This document shows, piece after piece, positions 50,628-59,691 of a stretch of 64,000 nucleotides of DNA. The stretch spans positions 46,567-110,566 of the forward strand of contig NZ_BMDH01000004.1 of NCBI RefSeq assembly GCF_014635685.1, given 5' to 3'. Each line of letters starts with the position of its first letter. The stretch's first letter is position 1. Source of the DNA: Galliscardovia ingluviei. Lineage in GTDB: Bacteria; Actinomycetota; Actinomycetes; Actinomycetales; Bifidobacteriaceae. The notes under the pieces were generated by a model. That model was not told the DNA's origin. It did no database searches and saw only the letters and a list, made by a program, of their open reading frames with translations. The position numbers were made by a program, and so were the translations under genes.

Positions 50628-50888
50628 ATGTTTGTGAGGAGCGAGCAAGAACAAGATGAGCAGGCGCGCATTCTTGAAGATGAAACTCAATCAGATGGGT
50701 ATACAGGTGTGGTTATTAATAGTGTACCGTGGAAGAAAGCGCAGGCAACGCAAGTGCATACTGTGCGGTTGACTGATGTGCAATCTGTTGAAATTAAGCA
50801 GCTTGCACAACAACGTAAACAATCAGTAAGTGAAATTTTGCGTGATGCTGTAAGTTACTATCTCACTGCACAACCTGCATCCTCATAA
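50628..50888 (+). CDS. Ribbon-helix-helix (CopG-like) protein
   Basis: An 86-residue protein whose C-terminal half matches the RHH fold: HTVRLTDVQSVEIKQLAQQR (beta strand then helix) followed by KQSVSEILRDAVSYYL. Such proteins are DNA-binding dimers, often antitoxins or plasmid regulators; no toxin gene is adjacent. The N-terminal ~40 residues are acidic and the ATG lacks a clear ribosome binding site, so the start is uncertain. It is divergent from the glycosylase gene. Confidence 0.75.
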   Translation: MFVRSEQEQDEQARILEDETQSDGYTGVVINSVPWKKAQATQVHTVRLTDVQSVEIKQLAQQRKQSVSEILRDAVSYYLTAQPASS

Positions 50889-50971
50889 AGTGTATTAGCA
50901 TATCCTTGCCGCTGAGAGTCTGATTACTACTACGTGATCAGGCTCCCCTATATGAGTGACAATAATGGGAA

Positions 50972-51151
50972 TTACGCAAATGTTTCGATGAGAAATGCGA
51001 TAAGCATACCTATGATAAGCACTAGTACAGCTGCGGTGGCAAGCATTCTCTTTTTCTGTGTTGACAGTGTATCTCTATTGTGCTGGTAATATATGCCAAT
51101 AGCACCAACTAATACAATGATGATGGCGGATGTGGTGAGTAGTGTTTGCAT
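50972..51151 (-). CDS. Small two-segment membrane protein (59 residues)
   Basis: A short gene on the minus strand starting ATG at 51151, preceded by a perfect GAGGAGG ribosome binding site, and ending TAA at 50972. The product has two hydrophobic helices (about residues 7-22 and 37-55) joined by a polar, basic loop (HNRDTLSTQKKR). The composition and spacing are those of a genuine small membrane protein. I recognise no family. Between RHH and LacI genes; 148 bases separate it from the LacI stop. Confidence 0.75.
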   Translation of the reverse strand: MQTLLTTSAIIIVLVGAIGIYYQHNRDTLSTQKKRMLATAAVLVLIIGMLIAFLIETFA

Positions 51152-51298
51152 ACTGTCCTCCTCATGAGTGCAATAAGCTAGATTCGGCGCTGAACCTTAC
51201 TCATTCCTAATCGGCTATATACTGCTATATAAAATAACTGTACTCGTTATAGTAGTGGCACTGCGGCAAAACTCTGATACTACAACGTAAATTGTGCC

Positions 51299-52357
51299 TT
51301 ACCTCGTACTTTCTCGTACTACAAGTTCGCAGGGAAGAGTTACACCAACTGGTGCTTGCCCATCAATAATTTGCATAAGCTGCTGTACTAGATGTTTACC
51401 AATTTCGTCAAATGGCTGTCGGATGGTAGTTAACGGCGGGTCAGCAAGTTTAGCAGCCGAAGAATCATCAAACCCAATAATTTGCACATCTTGAGGAATT
51501 TGTAAACCTTGATTGCGCAAGGCTCTGATAGCGCCCACTGCCATAGCGTCAGAAGAGACAAATACGGCATCAATAGTGCAATCTTGAGCTAGCAGCTTGG
51601 TCATACACTCTTCCCCACTAGCTGCTGAATAATCGCCATAAACAATATGAGTATCACAATACTCTTGAAGGTTTACCGGTAAACTAGGATCTCCTTGATG
51701 AATCTGCGTATACATAGTTACCGTATCTATAAACCCACGCACACGGTCGCGAGTGCCAGAAGGTCCCTGAGGTCCGGAAATCATAGCAACTCGTTTGCCA
51801 CCATGATCCAGCAAATACTCTACAGCCTTACGTGCTCCACCATAATCTTCTACATGCACATACCCCACAGGCAACGTGTCATCCGAGGGATGCTCGGCTA
51901 CAACCGTTGGAATACCAGCCTTTACCAGCCCGCGAATCATAGAGCTGGAATCCTGATGCCAAGCTACTTGAATCACACCATCAACGTGCCCTGCTTGCAA
52001 ATACTCTAAATTACGCTGTTCTTCCTGAGCATTATCAGTAGTCATCATTAAAAATGACGTATTGCGCTTACCCAACTCATCAGCCACAGCGCGCAGCAAA
52101 GAAGCAAAATTTGGATCCTCAAACAGTAATTTTTGCGGCTCTCCCAGCAAAAATGCTACACTGCCAGCTTTGCCGGTGGCTAGAGCGCGAGCGTGAGTAT
52201 TGGCAACATAATGTGTTTGCTCAATGGCTGCTTTTATCTTTTCCGCAGACTCACTACTCACCCAGCGATGTCCATTAAGATACCGAGAAACAGTGGCTCT
52301 GGAAACTCCAGCAAGCTGGGCAATATCATGAATTGTTGATTTGCGTTGTTGTGCCAC
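51299..52357 (-). CDS. LacI family regulator (arabinoside locus)
   Basis: A 352-residue LacI protein with the N-terminal IHDIAQLAGVSRATVSRYLNG helix-turn-helix (given in pieces: IHDIAQLAGVSRATVS, RYLNG), a hinge, and the periplasmic-binding-protein-like core with VFVSSDAMAVGAIRAL and IIGFDDSS near the C-terminus. Start is GTG at 52357 with GAGGAA upstream. It lies downstream of GH43 and MFS genes on the same strand and likely controls them. A perfect LacI consensus operator lies 190 bases before the GH43 start. Its own coding sequence contains the palindrome GTTTACCGGTAAAC (51671-51684). Confidence 0.92.
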   Translation of the reverse strand: MAQQRKSTIHDIAQLAGVSRATVSRYLNGHRWVSSESAEKIKAAIEQTHYVANTHARALATGKAGSVAFLLGEPQKLLFEDPNFASLLRAVADELGKRNTSFLMMTTDNAQEEQRNLEYLQAGHVDGVIQVAWHQDSSSMIRGLVKAGIPTVVAEHPSDDTLPVGYVHVEDYGGARKAVEYLLDHGGKRVAMISGPQGPSGTRDRVRGFIDTVTMYTQIHQGDPSLPVNLQEYCDTHIVYGDYSAASGEECMTKLLAQDCTIDAVFVSSDAMAVGAIRALRNQGLQIPQDVQIIGFDDSSAAKLADPPLTTIRQPFDEIGKHLVQQLMQIIDGQAPVGVTLPCELVVRESTR

Positions 52358-52497
52358 GGTTCCTCATCTCTACAAAGTTACTGATATATAGTGTAATGCA
52401 AGAAGCTCACCTATACACCATATGAGGCATATACGTGAGCTTCGTCGCTTTGATAGTAATTAAATTATTAGATGCTGCTAGCAAACTGCAGGGCAAG

Positions 52498-53748
52498 TTA
52501 TGCAGCAACTGCCTTACGGTCAGACTTCATCAAAGAAGCGCCAACCCCTACAAATACTGCAATAATAACGGCAAGCAGGAGATAGGTGTGCTTGAAACCG
52601 AATGCAGTGTACAGATTGCCAATGAACAGGGAGAAAATAGTCAAACCAATCTGCTTTGCAGTACCAAAACCATACATGTACACCGTTGCAGAAAGGCGCT
52701 CATCAAACACATGCGAAATGTACTTCATGACTGAAACCAGCATAAATGGCATTTCGAGTGCTGCAAGCAAACGCCAGAAAACGAGCATACCAATGCTTGG
52801 AATAAAAGCACAACCCAGTACTCGGACGAACAAAATAGCACCATAAATAATCAAACCAGTCTTAGCGCTAATCTTGTTAATCAATGCAGGCATAAAGAGC
52901 ATGCAGACAGCCTCAAGCAGAATCTGTACAGAAACTACGCGGCTAAACATAGTCTGACCTGCTGCAGGATCAGCGAAGAAGGAAGCAAAATAGTTAGGGA
53001 ACTGCTGATCGAATACGTCATACATCGTTGCAGAACCGACAATCAGCAAGCAGAAGCCCCAGAAACTGCGATTCTTGAAAATAGCAGCATAATCTTCCTT
53101 GGTAATTTGTGCAGCTGGCTTAGCATCATCAGAAACAGCGCCTGCCATATGGTTTTCAGGCAGTTTAACTACAGTGAGCAGCACGAGTAATACTGCTGCG
53201 CAGAATGTCATTGCCCAGAAAATGCTGTTATGATGCTTAGCCCACATAATGCCACCTACAAAGGATGCAGTAGCGCCTGCTAGAGAACCGAATAGACGAG
53301 CGTGACCATACTCAAAGTTGTAGGCGCGAGAAGAACGCTCGTTATAAGCCTCAACTACACCTACACCGCCGTTTAAGCACAAGCTCATGTATGCGCCGGT
53401 AATGAAAGCACCAACATACGCATTAGCGTGAATCAGTGGAAGGAATACCCACTGGAAGAGCGGACCTACCAGCAAAATGCAGATAATAACAAAGTAGAAA
53501 AGGGTTTTCTTTAATCCAAGACGATCCTGTAATGGTCCGAAAATTGGCTGCAAAATCAATGCGCCAAGAGACATAGTAGAGAATACTAAGCCAGAAACTG
53601 TGGTGTTAAGACCGGCATCTCCTTGCAATCAGTATGGCAGGAAAGTGAATACGAGCTGCCAGCAGGCGAAGTAGAAGAAGTATAGTCCGCCGAAATTCCA
53701 GAACACTGGGCGGGTTAGTGATTTTGCGAGCGATGTGTTGCTTGCCAT
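52498..53748 (-). pseudogene. MFS oligosaccharide/proton symporter interrupted by one TGA
   Basis: The minus-strand frame begins ATG at 53748 (MASNTSLAKS...) and reads 39 residues to FTFLPY, then TGA at 53631-53629, then continues in the same frame LQGDAGLNTTVSGLVFS to the stop at 52498. The joined product would be ~415 residues and matches the LacY-type oligosaccharide:H+ symporter family along its whole length, including the FGPLQDRLG loop. The family has Trp at the interrupted position (cf. FLPYWLQ), so one TGG-to-TGA change explains it. It may be a recent pseudogene, a sequencing error or a readthrough site. A TTG-initiated 376-residue fragment would lack the first transmembrane helix. 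Confidence 0.88.
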
Positions 53749-53800
53749 AATTACCTCATATATATATATTGCTATTTGATATATGTTGTTATTTGCTATT

Positions 53801-53844
53801 TGTCTGTTTAGTTGTTTGTCTGTTTAGTTGTTTGTCTGTTGATC
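53801..53844. repeat. 16-base direct repeat between MFS and GH43 genes
   Basis: TGTCTGTTTAGTTGTT occurs twice in tandem (53801, 53817) followed by a partial third copy and two copies of TGTTGATC. It probably marks slippage and lies in the 5' untranslated region of the MFS gene. Confidence 0.85.
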
Positions 53845-53872
53845 TGTTGATCTATTGATAAAACTGTTGCTA

Positions 53873-54898
53873 TTACAAATCGTTGCGCACTTCGAGCTTG
53901 CCGTTGGCTGGAAGTACATCAGTAGTTGCAGGAGTCCAGCGCGTATCCATTTGTGGAGTGCCAAACTGCGGCATACCCTGTTCGTCCCAAGTAATCAAGC
54001 CCATGCGAGCGTGACGATTAGGGTCGAAGAGAGGATCGCCAAGAATTTCCACATAATTACGGCAGTGATAAATCAGCACGTCCTGACCATCTTCAGTAGT
54101 CGTGAATGAATTATGTCCAGGGCCGAACTGGCGCACTGTTTCATCGGAAGTAAATACTGGTTCCTGAGACTTAGTCCAACTTGCAGGATCAAGTAAATCA
54201 GCACTCGCATCTGCAGTAAGCATACCCATGGCATATTCTGGGCCAGTGCCAGAAGCAGAGAACGTAATAAAAATATGGTTGCCGTGCTGCAATACTGCGG
54301 GGCCTTCTTCAACAATAAACCGTACTTTTTCCCACTCAAGCTCTGGTTTAGCCAGCATAACTGGGGTAGTAGCAAGTGTCCAAGGGTTTTCCATGCGTGC
54401 AATGTACAAATTGGAATGGCCTTCAATAGCCAAATCCTGCTGAGCCCAAATCAGGTACTGCTTGCTGTCACTGTGGACGAATGTTGTAGCATCGAGCGCG
54501 AAGGTATCCATGCCAGTATCGACTTGTCCGCGCTCTGTCCAGGTGCCAGTGATTGGGTCTTCATCATCGCAAGTTAAGCAGAAAATGCGATGTTGGAAAG
54601 TGTCAGCAGTTGGATGAATAGCTGTTGTATGTGATGCTGCGAAGTAGATAACCCATTGGTCGCCAATTTTATGGATTTCTGGAGCCCAGATCAGTTCGCT
54701 CATTGCTCCAGTGCCGCTATCATGCTTGCGCCAAATGGTAAATTCTTCAGCTTCTTGTAGTTCGCTGAGTTTGTTTGCTCGGCGCAACACAATGCGGTCA
54801 TAGGTTGGGTATGAGCCGGTAAATAAGTAGCTATCGCCATCTTTATATACAAAAGGATCTGCTCGTTGGAGCACGATTGGATTAGGAAGTAGCGCCAT
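53873..54898 (-). CDS. GH43 family arabinofuranosidase (GH43_26-like)
   Basis: A 341-residue single-domain GH43 protein without signal peptide. Catalytic residues by position: the general base Asp in RADPFVYKDG near 13, the pKa modulator Asp in ALDATTF near 135, and the acid Glu in VEEGPAV near 200. Length and opening resemble exo-alpha-1,5-L-arabinofuranosidases of subfamily 26, an inference. AGGAGA precedes the ATG. It is the first gene of the GH43-MFS-LacI group. Confidence 0.85.
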   Translation of the reverse strand: MALLPNPIVLQRADPFVYKDGDSYLFTGSYPTYDRIVLRRANKLSELQEAEEFTIWRKHDSGTGAMSELIWAPEIHKIGDQWVIYFAASHTTAIHPTADTFQHRIFCLTCDDEDPITGTWTERGQVDTGMDTFALDATTFVHSDSKQYLIWAQQDLAIEGHSNLYIARMENPWTLATTPVMLAKPELEWEKVRFIVEEGPAVLQHGNHIFITFSASGTGPEYAMGMLTADASADLLDPASWTKSQEPVFTSDETVRQFGPGHNSFTTTEDGQDVLIYHCRNYVEILGDPLFDPNRHARMGLITWDEQGMPQFGTPQMDTRWTPATTDVLPANGKLEVRNDL

Positions 54899-55089
54899 TT
54901 CTCCTGCCTAACGTCGTTGTGTAGTACTTCTGTAATTTTGCGTTGTGCTTTGGGTTTTGAGTACTTTTCTTCGTTGGAAACTCAATACTGTGCACGGTTA
55001 CAGTAATCAAGCATAGCCTAGTTGTGGACATGGTTATGGAAATACTGTTATTTCAATATCTTTACGGCGCGTTTATGGGATGTATTTAC

Positions 55090-55103
55090 TGAAACCGATT
55101 CCA
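55090..55103. promoter_or_regulatory. LacI family operator
   Basis: TGAAACCGATTCCA fits the LacI consensus TGNAANCGNTTNCA at every position. It is 190 bases before the GH43 start and probably bound by the LacI at 51299-52357. Confidence 0.8.
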
Positions 55104-55157
55104 GTTATCATACCGTAGAATGCACGAGTGCAGGTGCTGTATGAGAAATAAGTAACT

Positions 55158-55277
55158 GAGCTGACTAAGGATGAGCTGACTAAGGATGAGCTGGTAAAGG
55201 TTGAATTGGGTAGTGCTGAATTAGGTAGGGTTGGACTAGGTAGTGCTGAACTAACTGAGGTTGAGGTTGGGGTGGGT
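55158..55277. repeat. Eight-unit, 15-base degenerate tandem repeat
   Basis: Eight consecutive 15-base units; units 1 and 2 are identical (GAGCTGACTAAGGAT), later ones diverge stepwise (GAATTGGGTAGTGCT, GAACTAACTGAGGTT). In frame they read ELTKD, ELTKD, ELVKV, ELGSA, ELGRV, GLGSA, ELTEV, EVGVG; the frame stays open to 55362 but has no ATG. Confidence 0.85.
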
Positions 55278-55363
55278 CTAGATATAGCAGGAATAGGCGA
55301 GGCAGAACCAGTAACTAGTACTGCTAATACATTAGCGCCTCTAAGAATTGCTGCTACAGACTA

Positions 55364-55582
55364 GTAGCTATTCGTTCGGGTATGCTTTTCCTATCGAAGT
55401 GGCTGGTTTGTAATATCTGATGTTTCGCATCGTATAGAATTCGAGTTCTACTGCCTTGAAAACCGCTGGTTTTGAATAGTTACTATTCGTATGCGTACGT
55501 TTTTGCTACAAGAAGTGGCTGGTTTGTAATAGTTGCTATTCATATGCGTATGCTTTACTGTAAGAAGTGGCTGACTCGTAAT
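55364..55582. repeat. Three ~53-base degenerate repeats
   Basis: Copies at about 55364-55414, 55478-55530 and 55531-55582 share TAGTTRCTATTC, TATGCGTAYG and GAAGTGGCTGGTTTGTAAT. The last two are adjacent in tandem. Confidence 0.75.
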
Positions 55583-55629
55583 GCCTACGGTGGCTGTGTA
55601 GCGATGCTATGCTGGTTAGACTGCTCATT

Positions 55630-55855
55630 TCGAACAGTAGTATTCAATACAATGTACTGCAATGTAATATGACGCAATGTAGCGTAAGGCAATGTGCCTC
55701 AATATAGTGCAATATAATGCGTTGCATGATATCCCAATACAGCGTAATTCAATATATTGCACCGCGAAGCAATCAGCATAATGCAATGTAACGTAATGTA
55801 ATGCGTAGTAATACATCGCGCCGCAATGCAAATACAACTCAACGCAAAAGATGGA
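55630..55855. repeat. Degenerate pentanucleotide-phased array
   Basis: CAATG/CAATA/TAATG words recur at distances that are almost all multiples of five (15, 15, 10, 10, 25, 15, 20 bases), an old (CAATG)n or (TAATG)n microsatellite that has decayed by substitution. Confidence 0.75.
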
Positions 55856-55857
55856 TA

Positions 55858-56676
55858 CTATAGCAACGTTCTTCCTAGCCAGTGCACTGCTAAATCAAAC
55901 CAAGGCTGGACTGCTGGAACTACCTGTTGCTTATTGTGTGATGTTTCCCAAGTGCCCAACGATAACCCATGATCACCTTCTGGGAAAATATGCGCTTCGA
56001 TGCTGACACCTGCTGCTCTGCAGGCGCTGATAAGCATCAAGGTATTCTCAACTGGTACCGCAGTATCTGTCAATGTATGCCAAACGAATATTGGAGGAGT
56101 TACGCTATTAATATGCTGCTCAAGGGAAAGTTGCTGTAACATTTGTGGGTTGTCTTTTTGCTCACCAAGTAAGTGATCAAAACTGCCTCTATGCGCAAAC
56201 TCGCCTGACGAAATAACTGGATAGGAGAGCATCAATCCATTTGGTCGCACTTCATTTGGCTGAAAACCATTGGCCTGTAGCACATCATCGCTAGCTGTAG
56301 TAGATAAGTTTGCTGCAAGATGCCCACCTGCGGAAAACCCTAATACGCAAATTGCATCTGCTTTAACATGCCATTGTGAGGCATGTGCTCGGATGAGTTG
56401 CATTGCTGCAGCAGCCTGTAATAATGCGGTAGGGTAGAGGCTGGGGAAAGTTGAATATCGCAAAATAAATGCATGATATCCCGCACCAACAAATCGCAAA
56501 GCAATTGGCTCAGCCTCACGGTCCGAAGTCATCTCATATCCGCCTCCTGGTAGAATGAGCACTGCTGGACGAGTTCGCTGCTCATCAATTTCTGGACTAT
56601 TATCGATAACATACCCGATAAATTGGGCATTACTACCATCTGCTCCTGTAATGGTTTGCGTAATATATTGCATCAT
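55858..56676 (-). CDS. Alpha/beta hydrolase (acetyl-xylan-esterase-like carbohydrate esterase)
   Basis: A 272-residue serine hydrolase. PGGGYEMTSDREAEPIA gives the oxyanion HGGG-type loop near 44-48; the nucleophile is in GFSAGGHLA (about 114-122); the acid is in HTLTDTAVPVEN (Asp near 206) and the histidine in EGDHGLSL near 236. Relatives are cytoplasmic esterases in xylan loci that remove acetyl groups. Start is ATG at 56676 or 56673 (AAGGAG upstream favours the second). It lies after the xylan-locus LacI on the same strand. Confidence 0.87.
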   Translation of the reverse strand: MMQYITQTITGADGSNAQFIGYVIDNSPEIDEQRTRPAVLILPGGGYEMTSDREAEPIALRFVGAGYHAFILRYSTFPSLYPTALLQAAAAMQLIRAHASQWHVKADAICVLGFSAGGHLAANLSTTASDDVLQANGFQPNEVRPNGLMLSYPVISSGEFAHRGSFDHLLGEQKDNPQMLQQLSLEQHINSVTPPIFVWHTLTDTAVPVENTLMLISACRAAGVSIEAHIFPEGDHGLSLGTWETSHNKQQVVPAVQPWFDLAVHWLGRTLL

Positions 56677-56852
56677 GCTCCTTAGTTATTAAGCTATTAC
56701 AGTGGTTGCGTTAATTACAGTGACTGCACGCTTGCTGTGCATGCATATGGTTGCTTTATATATGTCTGCTTGTATATGCACATATTTGGTCTCTATACAC
56801 ATGCTGACGTAGGTGACTCATGGTCGTGGTTTGTGATTGCTTGGCATTGGTA

Positions 56853-57878
56853 TCACTTGCCCGTGCGGTCGTATCGCATCGTACTATTGCGCTGCACAAT
56901 ATTAGTAGGGAATACCATATGATTTTGTATGGTTTTACCACTTGTTTTGTCAACGATTAGCCGAACTGCTGCGCTCGCCATTTCTTGCAGGGGTTGACGC
57001 ACGGTAGTGAGGCTAGGTCCCATAAATGCCGATGTTTGTACGTCATCAAATCCAATTACCGATAAGTCTTCTGGAATGCGAAGGCGTAATGTTCTTGCCG
57101 CTTCGTATACACCCATGGCCATCAAATCTGAACTCGCAAAGATGGCAGTTGGACGTGTTTGCTCATTGTGCAAGAGGTTGAGTGCTTGCTGATAACCGCC
57201 TTCTGTGCGAAAGTCGCCCTCGCGCACATTACTTGAGCGAAATTCGATATGGCGTTCTTCGAGTGCGGCCTTATATCCATCCAGTCTTGCTTTTGCGCAC
57301 ATCATGGTCATTGGTCCGGTGATAATGCCGATATTGGTATGTCCGAGATCGAGAAGATGCCGTGTTGCTATCAGTCCGCCTGTCCAATTATCGGCTTGCA
57401 CAGAAAGATTATTAGGGGACGGGTCGCCAGCTGGATCAAATGTTGCGTAGTCGATATGGCAGGATTGTAATTTATCGCGCTCAGTCTGTGTCAGGTCAGA
57501 AAAAATAAGCACTACGCCGAGTGGTTGTCTTTGGATAACCCCGTTAATCCAAGTGGCGTCTGGATGGGTTCTGTCGCCACTTTCGGTTGTCACAACGCTC
57601 AGCCCATGCTCTCGAGCTTCGGCAATAATACCGCGTAAAATTTCAAGTGACCATATGTTTTCGAAATTTTGGAATACGACTTCGATGAGTTTTCTGTTTT
57701 TTGTTGTCGGCATACGTTTTGCATAACCGTTACGTTGTAAAGCATGTTCAATAAGTGATCGGGTTTTATCAGAAACATCTGATTTGCCATTGAGTACTTT
57801 AGATACTGTTGCAATAGAGTATCCCGTTTGTTTTGCGATATCTTGTAGCTGTATTGGTCGCTCGGTTTGTGCAGTCAT
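56853..57878 (-). CDS. LacI family regulator of the xylo-oligosaccharide locus
   Basis: A 341-residue LacI protein with helix-turn-helix QLQDIAKQTGYSIATVSKVL, hinge and effector-binding core (FASSDLMAMGVYEAA; VIGFDDVQTSAFM). It is divergent from the sugar-binding protein gene with three CGAAAA/TTTTCG palindromes between, its probable targets. Confidence 0.93.
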   Translation of the reverse strand: MTAQTERPIQLQDIAKQTGYSIATVSKVLNGKSDVSDKTRSLIEHALQRNGYAKRMPTTKNRKLIEVVFQNFENIWSLEILRGIIAEAREHGLSVVTTESGDRTHPDATWINGVIQRQPLGVVLIFSDLTQTERDKLQSCHIDYATFDPAGDPSPNNLSVQADNWTGGLIATRHLLDLGHTNIGIITGPMTMMCAKARLDGYKAALEERHIEFRSSNVREGDFRTEGGYQQALNLLHNEQTRPTAIFASSDLMAMGVYEAARTLRLRIPEDLSVIGFDDVQTSAFMGPSLTTVRQPLQEMASAAVRLIVDKTSGKTIQNHMVFPTNIVQRNSTMRYDRTGK

Positions 57879-58280
57879 GTGTTCCCCACCCTGTTCTGTA
57901 TATATGTTATGTCTGTTCTGCTATTTTCTGGTTCCTAGATACTAGTATATCGAAAATTTCGACATAATACAGCATTATTGTCTCGAAATTTTATATTTTT
58001 TTGCAGCTACAAAGAGATCTTGTGATAAAACTTTGTAACAATAGACGGCAAGTTTGCCCATTTCTCAGGGTTTCTCAAATTTAATTAAATAATTTTACTA
58101 AATAACTTGCGAAAATAGTTTTCGATATGATACGATAATTAAGCGAGGAAACAGTGTTGTTTTCGAAAACAAATCTGTATTTCTACTACATAATTCAAAA
58201 CCCATAATCCAGTGAAATACCCTAAACCTTCATAACGCATTGTGGCAATTGTTATGTGGTATACAGAAAAAGGAGATGAG
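57879..58280. promoter_or_regulatory. Divergent control region with three palindromic operators
   Basis: 402 AT-rich bases between lacI and the binding-protein gene. Operators: TCGAAAATTTCGA (57950-57962, near the lacI side), CGAAAATAGTTTTCG (58110-58124) and TTGTTTTCGAAAACAA (58157-58172, perfect). A promoter TTGCGA (58108-58113) / TACGAT (58131-58136) with 17-base spacing is overlapped by the second operator, giving a ~135-base leader. Confidence 0.75.
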
Positions 58281-59564
58281 ATGAGACTTAAGCAAGTACT
58301 TGCAGCTGGTCTGTCAATTGTTACCCTATTTTCACTAGCAGCATGCGGTAACTCAAATTCCGCATCATCAGATGGAAAGACTGAAATTACACTCTGGCAT
58401 AACTCCACCACTGGTGATGGAAAAGCCTATTGGCAGTCTGCAGCTGATGCATTTATGGAGGATCACCCGAACGTCAGCATTAAAATTGAGCCAATCCAGA
58501 ATGAGGATATGGATGGCAAATTGCAGACTGCATTGCAAGATCCAAATTCTGCGCCTGATATCTTTATGTCACGCGGTGGTAAAAAGCTCCGTGACATGGT
58601 AGAAGCGGGTCAGCTTATGGATATTTCCGATAAAGTATCGGACACTGTTAAGACACAAATGAAGTCAGCACTTAGTGCAGAATCAGTAGATGGCAAGCTA
58701 TATGCCGTTCCGCAATCAGTGCTTCCTGGTGGTATGTGGTACTCTCAGGATCTCTTTACACAGGCAGGTGTTAGCCAGACTCCAACGAATTGGGATGAAT
58801 TTAAGACTGCCGCTGTACAAATCAAGGATGCTGGTATTACACCAATTGCACTAGGTGGTAAGGATGCTTGGCCAGCAGCACACTGGTGGTACTGGTTTGC
58901 ATTACGTGAATGCCCAACGAAAGTTTTCGATGCGGCAACGACAAAGGGCGACTTTAGTGACGGTTGCTGGATTAAAGCAGGAGAAGATGTCGAAGAACTA
59001 CTCAAGCTTGATGTCTTTAACGAAGGCTTCCTAACCACTCCAGCCCAGCAAGGTGCAGGCTCTTCTGCAGGTCTGATTGCTAACCACATGGCTTCTATGG
59101 AACTTATGGGTGGCTGGGATCCGGGTGTTATCCGCGATCTTACACCTGATGGCAAGGATCTTGCTGACTTGGGCTTCTTCCCATTCCCAGCAGTAGAAAA
59201 TGGCAAGGGTGATGCTACCGCTGTTATGGGCGGTGTAGACGCACTTGCGGTCGGTCAATGGGCACCAGAGGAAGCAGTCGAATTCTTGAACTTCGTCTCT
59301 GAGAAAGATTGGCAGGAAAAGTATGCTAAGGCATTTTCCACTATTCCAGCCTCTAAGGAAGCTCAGGATGCTGTAACCAGCCCAGCGTTGAAGGGCGCTC
59401 TCGAAGCATATAACAACGCATCTTACGTCACTATTTGGTTGGATACCGTATTCGGTCAAAATGTCGGTAACGCTCTCAACGAAGGCGTTGTGAACATGAT
59501 GGCTGGTAAGGGCACTCCTCAAGATGTTGTTAAGACTATTGAAGATGCCGCTGCAAAAGGCTAG
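58281..59564 (+). CDS. ABC transporter sugar-binding lipoprotein (xylo-oligosaccharide)
   Basis: A 427-residue extracellular solute-binding protein (family 1). Signal peptide with lipobox LAAC (cysteine at residue 22) and a short Ser/Asn linker; the mature part starts with EITLWHNSTTGDG. It is anchored by lipid and delivers oligosaccharide to the two permeases that follow. The ATG at 58281 has AAAGGAG upstream; the longer open frame from 58242 is not supported. A hairpin after the gene may keep its level above that of the permeases. Confidence 0.94.
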   Translation: MRLKQVLAAGLSIVTLFSLAACGNSNSASSDGKTEITLWHNSTTGDGKAYWQSAADAFMEDHPNVSIKIEPIQNEDMDGKLQTALQDPNSAPDIFMSRGGKKLRDMVEAGQLMDISDKVSDTVKTQMKSALSAESVDGKLYAVPQSVLPGGMWYSQDLFTQAGVSQTPTNWDEFKTAAVQIKDAGITPIALGGKDAWPAAHWWYWFALRECPTKVFDAATTKGDFSDGCWIKAGEDVEELLKLDVFNEGFLTTPAQQGAGSSAGLIANHMASMELMGGWDPGVIRDLTPDGKDLADLGFFPFPAVENGKGDATAVMGGVDALAVGQWAPEEAVEFLNFVSEKDWQEKYAKAFSTIPASKEAQDAVTSPALKGALEAYNNASYVTIWLDTVFGQNVGNALNEGVVNMMAGKGTPQDVVKTIEDAAAKG

Positions 59565-59633
59565 TTAATAAGGTGTCACTATTGCAAGAGCGTATACGTG
59601 TATGCATGTATGAGTGTATGGGTGCACTTATCA

Positions 59634-59664
59634 CACAGTAGTCATGCAACACAGTAGTCATGCA
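59634..59664. repeat. 15-base direct repeat after the binding-protein gene
   Basis: CACAGTAGTCATGCA occurs at 59634-59648 and 59650-59664, separated by one base, in the spacer before the permease genes. Confidence 0.9.
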
Positions 59665-59691
59665 CTAGCAATATCAAAAGTGTATCGTTCA

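Larger units (their letters stand above)
54899..55857. other. 959-base gene-free spacer made largely of degenerate repeats
   Basis: Holds the GH43 promoter region with a LacI operator at 55090-55103, then three successive repeat arrays (15-base, ~53-base and 5-base phased). The minus-strand 70-residue open frame at 55625-55837 is a product of the pentanucleotide periodicity, not a gene. No other feature is seen. Confidence 0.75.

Noticed and set aside
50628..51151. Toxin-antitoxin pair formed by the RHH protein and the small membrane protein
   Set aside because: The genes are convergent on opposite strands and do not form an operon; no evidence beyond proximity.
53629..53748. Alternative genetic code (UGA = Trp) to explain the MFS interruption
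   Set aside because: Other genes such as parA, rpmH and DUF6049 end in TGA, and Trp is encoded by TGG throughout.
55364..55582. Possible CRISPR array
   Set aside because: Repeats are imperfect, two are directly adjacent without spacers, and no cas gene is present.
55625..55837. 70-residue minus-strand open frame rich in Tyr/His/Ile
   Set aside because: It arises from the five-base periodic array; no start signal and biased repeat composition.
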